Positions 6,042 through 6,922 of a stretch of 6,922 bases of DNA are shown piece by piece. The notes beneath the pieces were generated by a model that searched no databases, had not been told where the DNA came from, and was given only the letters and a program-made list of their open reading frames with translations. Location of the stretch: positions 1 through 6,922 of the forward strand of contig DAHWBL010000094.1 in assembly GCA_027323595.1 (NCBI GenBank), read 5' to 3'. Positions within the stretch are counted from its first letter, which is position 1; every line of letters begins with the position of its first letter. The stretch comes from Acetobacteraceae bacterium (lineage in GTDB: Bacteria > Pseudomonadota > Alphaproteobacteria > Acetobacterales > Acetobacteraceae). A program made the position numbers and the translations under genes.

Positions 6042-6922
6042 GCCCGTTGCTGTTGCTGGCGATCGTGGTGTTGACGGTGGTGCTGCTGTCCGGCTCGATG
6101 ATGGTATTCGCGCAGATGCGTCGCCAGGAGCGGATTGCCGCGCGGGTGCGCACCCTGCATGGCCATGCGATCGTGCGGCAGACGGCCAAGCCGATGGCGC
6201 TGCGCACGGTGTCGGTCCGGCTGATCGCCGGGATCGGGCAGATGATCATCCGCCGCGGTTTCCTGCCGGCCAAGACGGTGGAGCAGTTGCAGGCGCTGCT
6301 GACGTCGTCGGGCTATTCCAACTCGAACGGGCTTGGGATGTTCGTCGGCGCCAAGCTGATGCTGGCGATCGGGCTGCCGATCCTGGTGCTGGTGGCGGTG
6401 CCGCTGCACTCGCTGCCGACGCTGCTGGGGCGCGTCCTGCCGCTGGGTGCGGCCGTGGTGGGGCTGGTGCTGCCCGATTACATCATCAGCTCGCAGCGCA
6501 AAGCCTATCTGAAGAAACTGGAGAACGGGCTGCCCGACGCGCTCGACGTGATGGTGATCTGCACCCAGGCGGGCATCGGGCTGGGCCAGGCGATCGTGCA
6601 GGTGAGCACCGAGCTGGTGCAGGCGCATCCGGCGGTCAGCCGCGAGTTCGCGATGACCGCGAATGAGTTGGGCATGATCACTGACAGCCGGGTGGCGTTG
6701 ACCAATCTGGGTTCGCGCACCGGGCTGGACAGCTTCAAGCGGCTGTCCACCGCGCTGATCCAGTCGCAGCATTACGGCACGCCCATCACGTCGGCGCTGC
6801 GCATGCTGTCGGCGGAGATGCGCCAGGAGATGCTGACCCGGTTCGAGGCGCGGGCGGCGCGGCTGGGGGTGATGCTGACGCTGCCAACATTGATTTTTAT
6901 TATGCCGTGCGTCTTCATGATT
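6038..6922 (+). CDS. tadC: Tad pilus inner-membrane platform protein TadC, 3'-truncated by the window edge
   Basis: The frame is open from the ATG at 6038 to the last base (295 codons, no stop), so the C-terminus lies outside. TadC proteins are usually a little over 300 aa, so perhaps only 15-35 residues are missing. It is the second GspF-like platform subunit, partnering TadB in the inner membrane. There is an N-terminal membrane helix (SPLLLLAIVVLTVVLLSG, 2-19, extending to about 24), then a basic segment. Hydrophobic segments follow at about 101-122 and 128-147. The T2SSF domain starts near 164 (GLPDALDVMVICTQAGIGLG) and includes FKRLSTALIQSQHYGTPI and MRQEMLTRFEARAARLG. The start of the last membrane segment (LTLPTLIFIMPCVFMI) runs into the edge. 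The ATG overlaps the tadB TGA (ATGA). A GAAGAG at 6026-6031 may help ribosome binding. Confidence 0.93.
   Translation, partial: MSPLLLLAIVVLTVVLLSGSMMVFAQMRRQERIAARVRTLHGHAIVRQTAKPMALRTVSVRLIAGIGQMIIRRGFLPAKTVEQLQALLTSSGYSNSNGLGMFVGAKLMLAIGLPILVLVAVPLHSLPTLLGRVLPLGAAVVGLVLPDYIISSQRKAYLKKLENGLPDALDVMVICTQAGIGLGQAIVQVSTELVQAHPAVSREFAMTANELGMITDSRVALTNLGSRTGLDSFKRLSTALIQSQHYGTPITSALRMLSAEMRQEMLTRFEARAARLGVMLTLPTLIFIMPCVFMI

Noticed and set aside
6880..6922. Locally AT-rich end of the window as a foreign insertion boundary
   Set aside because: The frame continues with the expected TadC final membrane segment; codons for Ile, Phe and Met explain the composition.

Overview
The window is a compact, single-strand (+) segment of a Tad (tight adherence, Flp-type IVc) pilus assembly operon. 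The DNA is GC-rich, with strong G/C preference at third codon positions. The gene order is cpaB-cpaC-small cpaD-cpaE-cpaF-tadB-tadC. Together with the style of the proteins, this points to an alphaproteobacterium. The short CpaD-like lipoprotein and the composition would fit an Acetobacteraceae/Rhodospirillales member, but that placement is inference from memory of family patterns, not a search result.

Layout: the 3' part of cpaB runs in from the left edge (2-667). It is followed by the outer-membrane secretin cpaC (667-2061), a short Gly-rich lipoprotein resembling the end of CpaD (2058-2426), the MinD/ParA-like localisation factor cpaE/tadZ (2429-3688), the motor ATPase cpaF/tadA (3685-5085), and the inner-membrane platform proteins tadB (5082-6041) and tadC (6038 to the right edge, open). 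Every junction overlaps by 1 or 4 nt or has a 2-nt gap. There is no intergenic space, and I see no internal promoter, terminator, RNA gene, mobile element or CRISPR array. The promoter, prepilin (flp) and prepilin peptidase genes must lie outside the window.

How the genes work together: CpaC forms the outer-membrane channel, CpaB and the CpaD-like lipoprotein are periplasmic or outer-membrane accessories, and CpaE places the machine. CpaF hydrolyses ATP to drive pilin polymerisation through the TadB/TadC platform.

The main anomaly is in cpaF. An in-frame TAG (4432-4434) sits exactly where the invariant Walker A lysine codon belongs (GGTGSG-stop-TT). The reading frame and all downstream ATPase motifs are otherwise intact. 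As written, the window encodes no active full-length motor ATPase. The explanation is either a very recent single-base nonsense mutation (AAG to TAG), a sequencing or assembly error, or, much less likely, stop-codon readthrough. Secondary points are the minimal CpaD with a 5+13 glycine tract, and a CpaE P-loop lacking both usual lysines.
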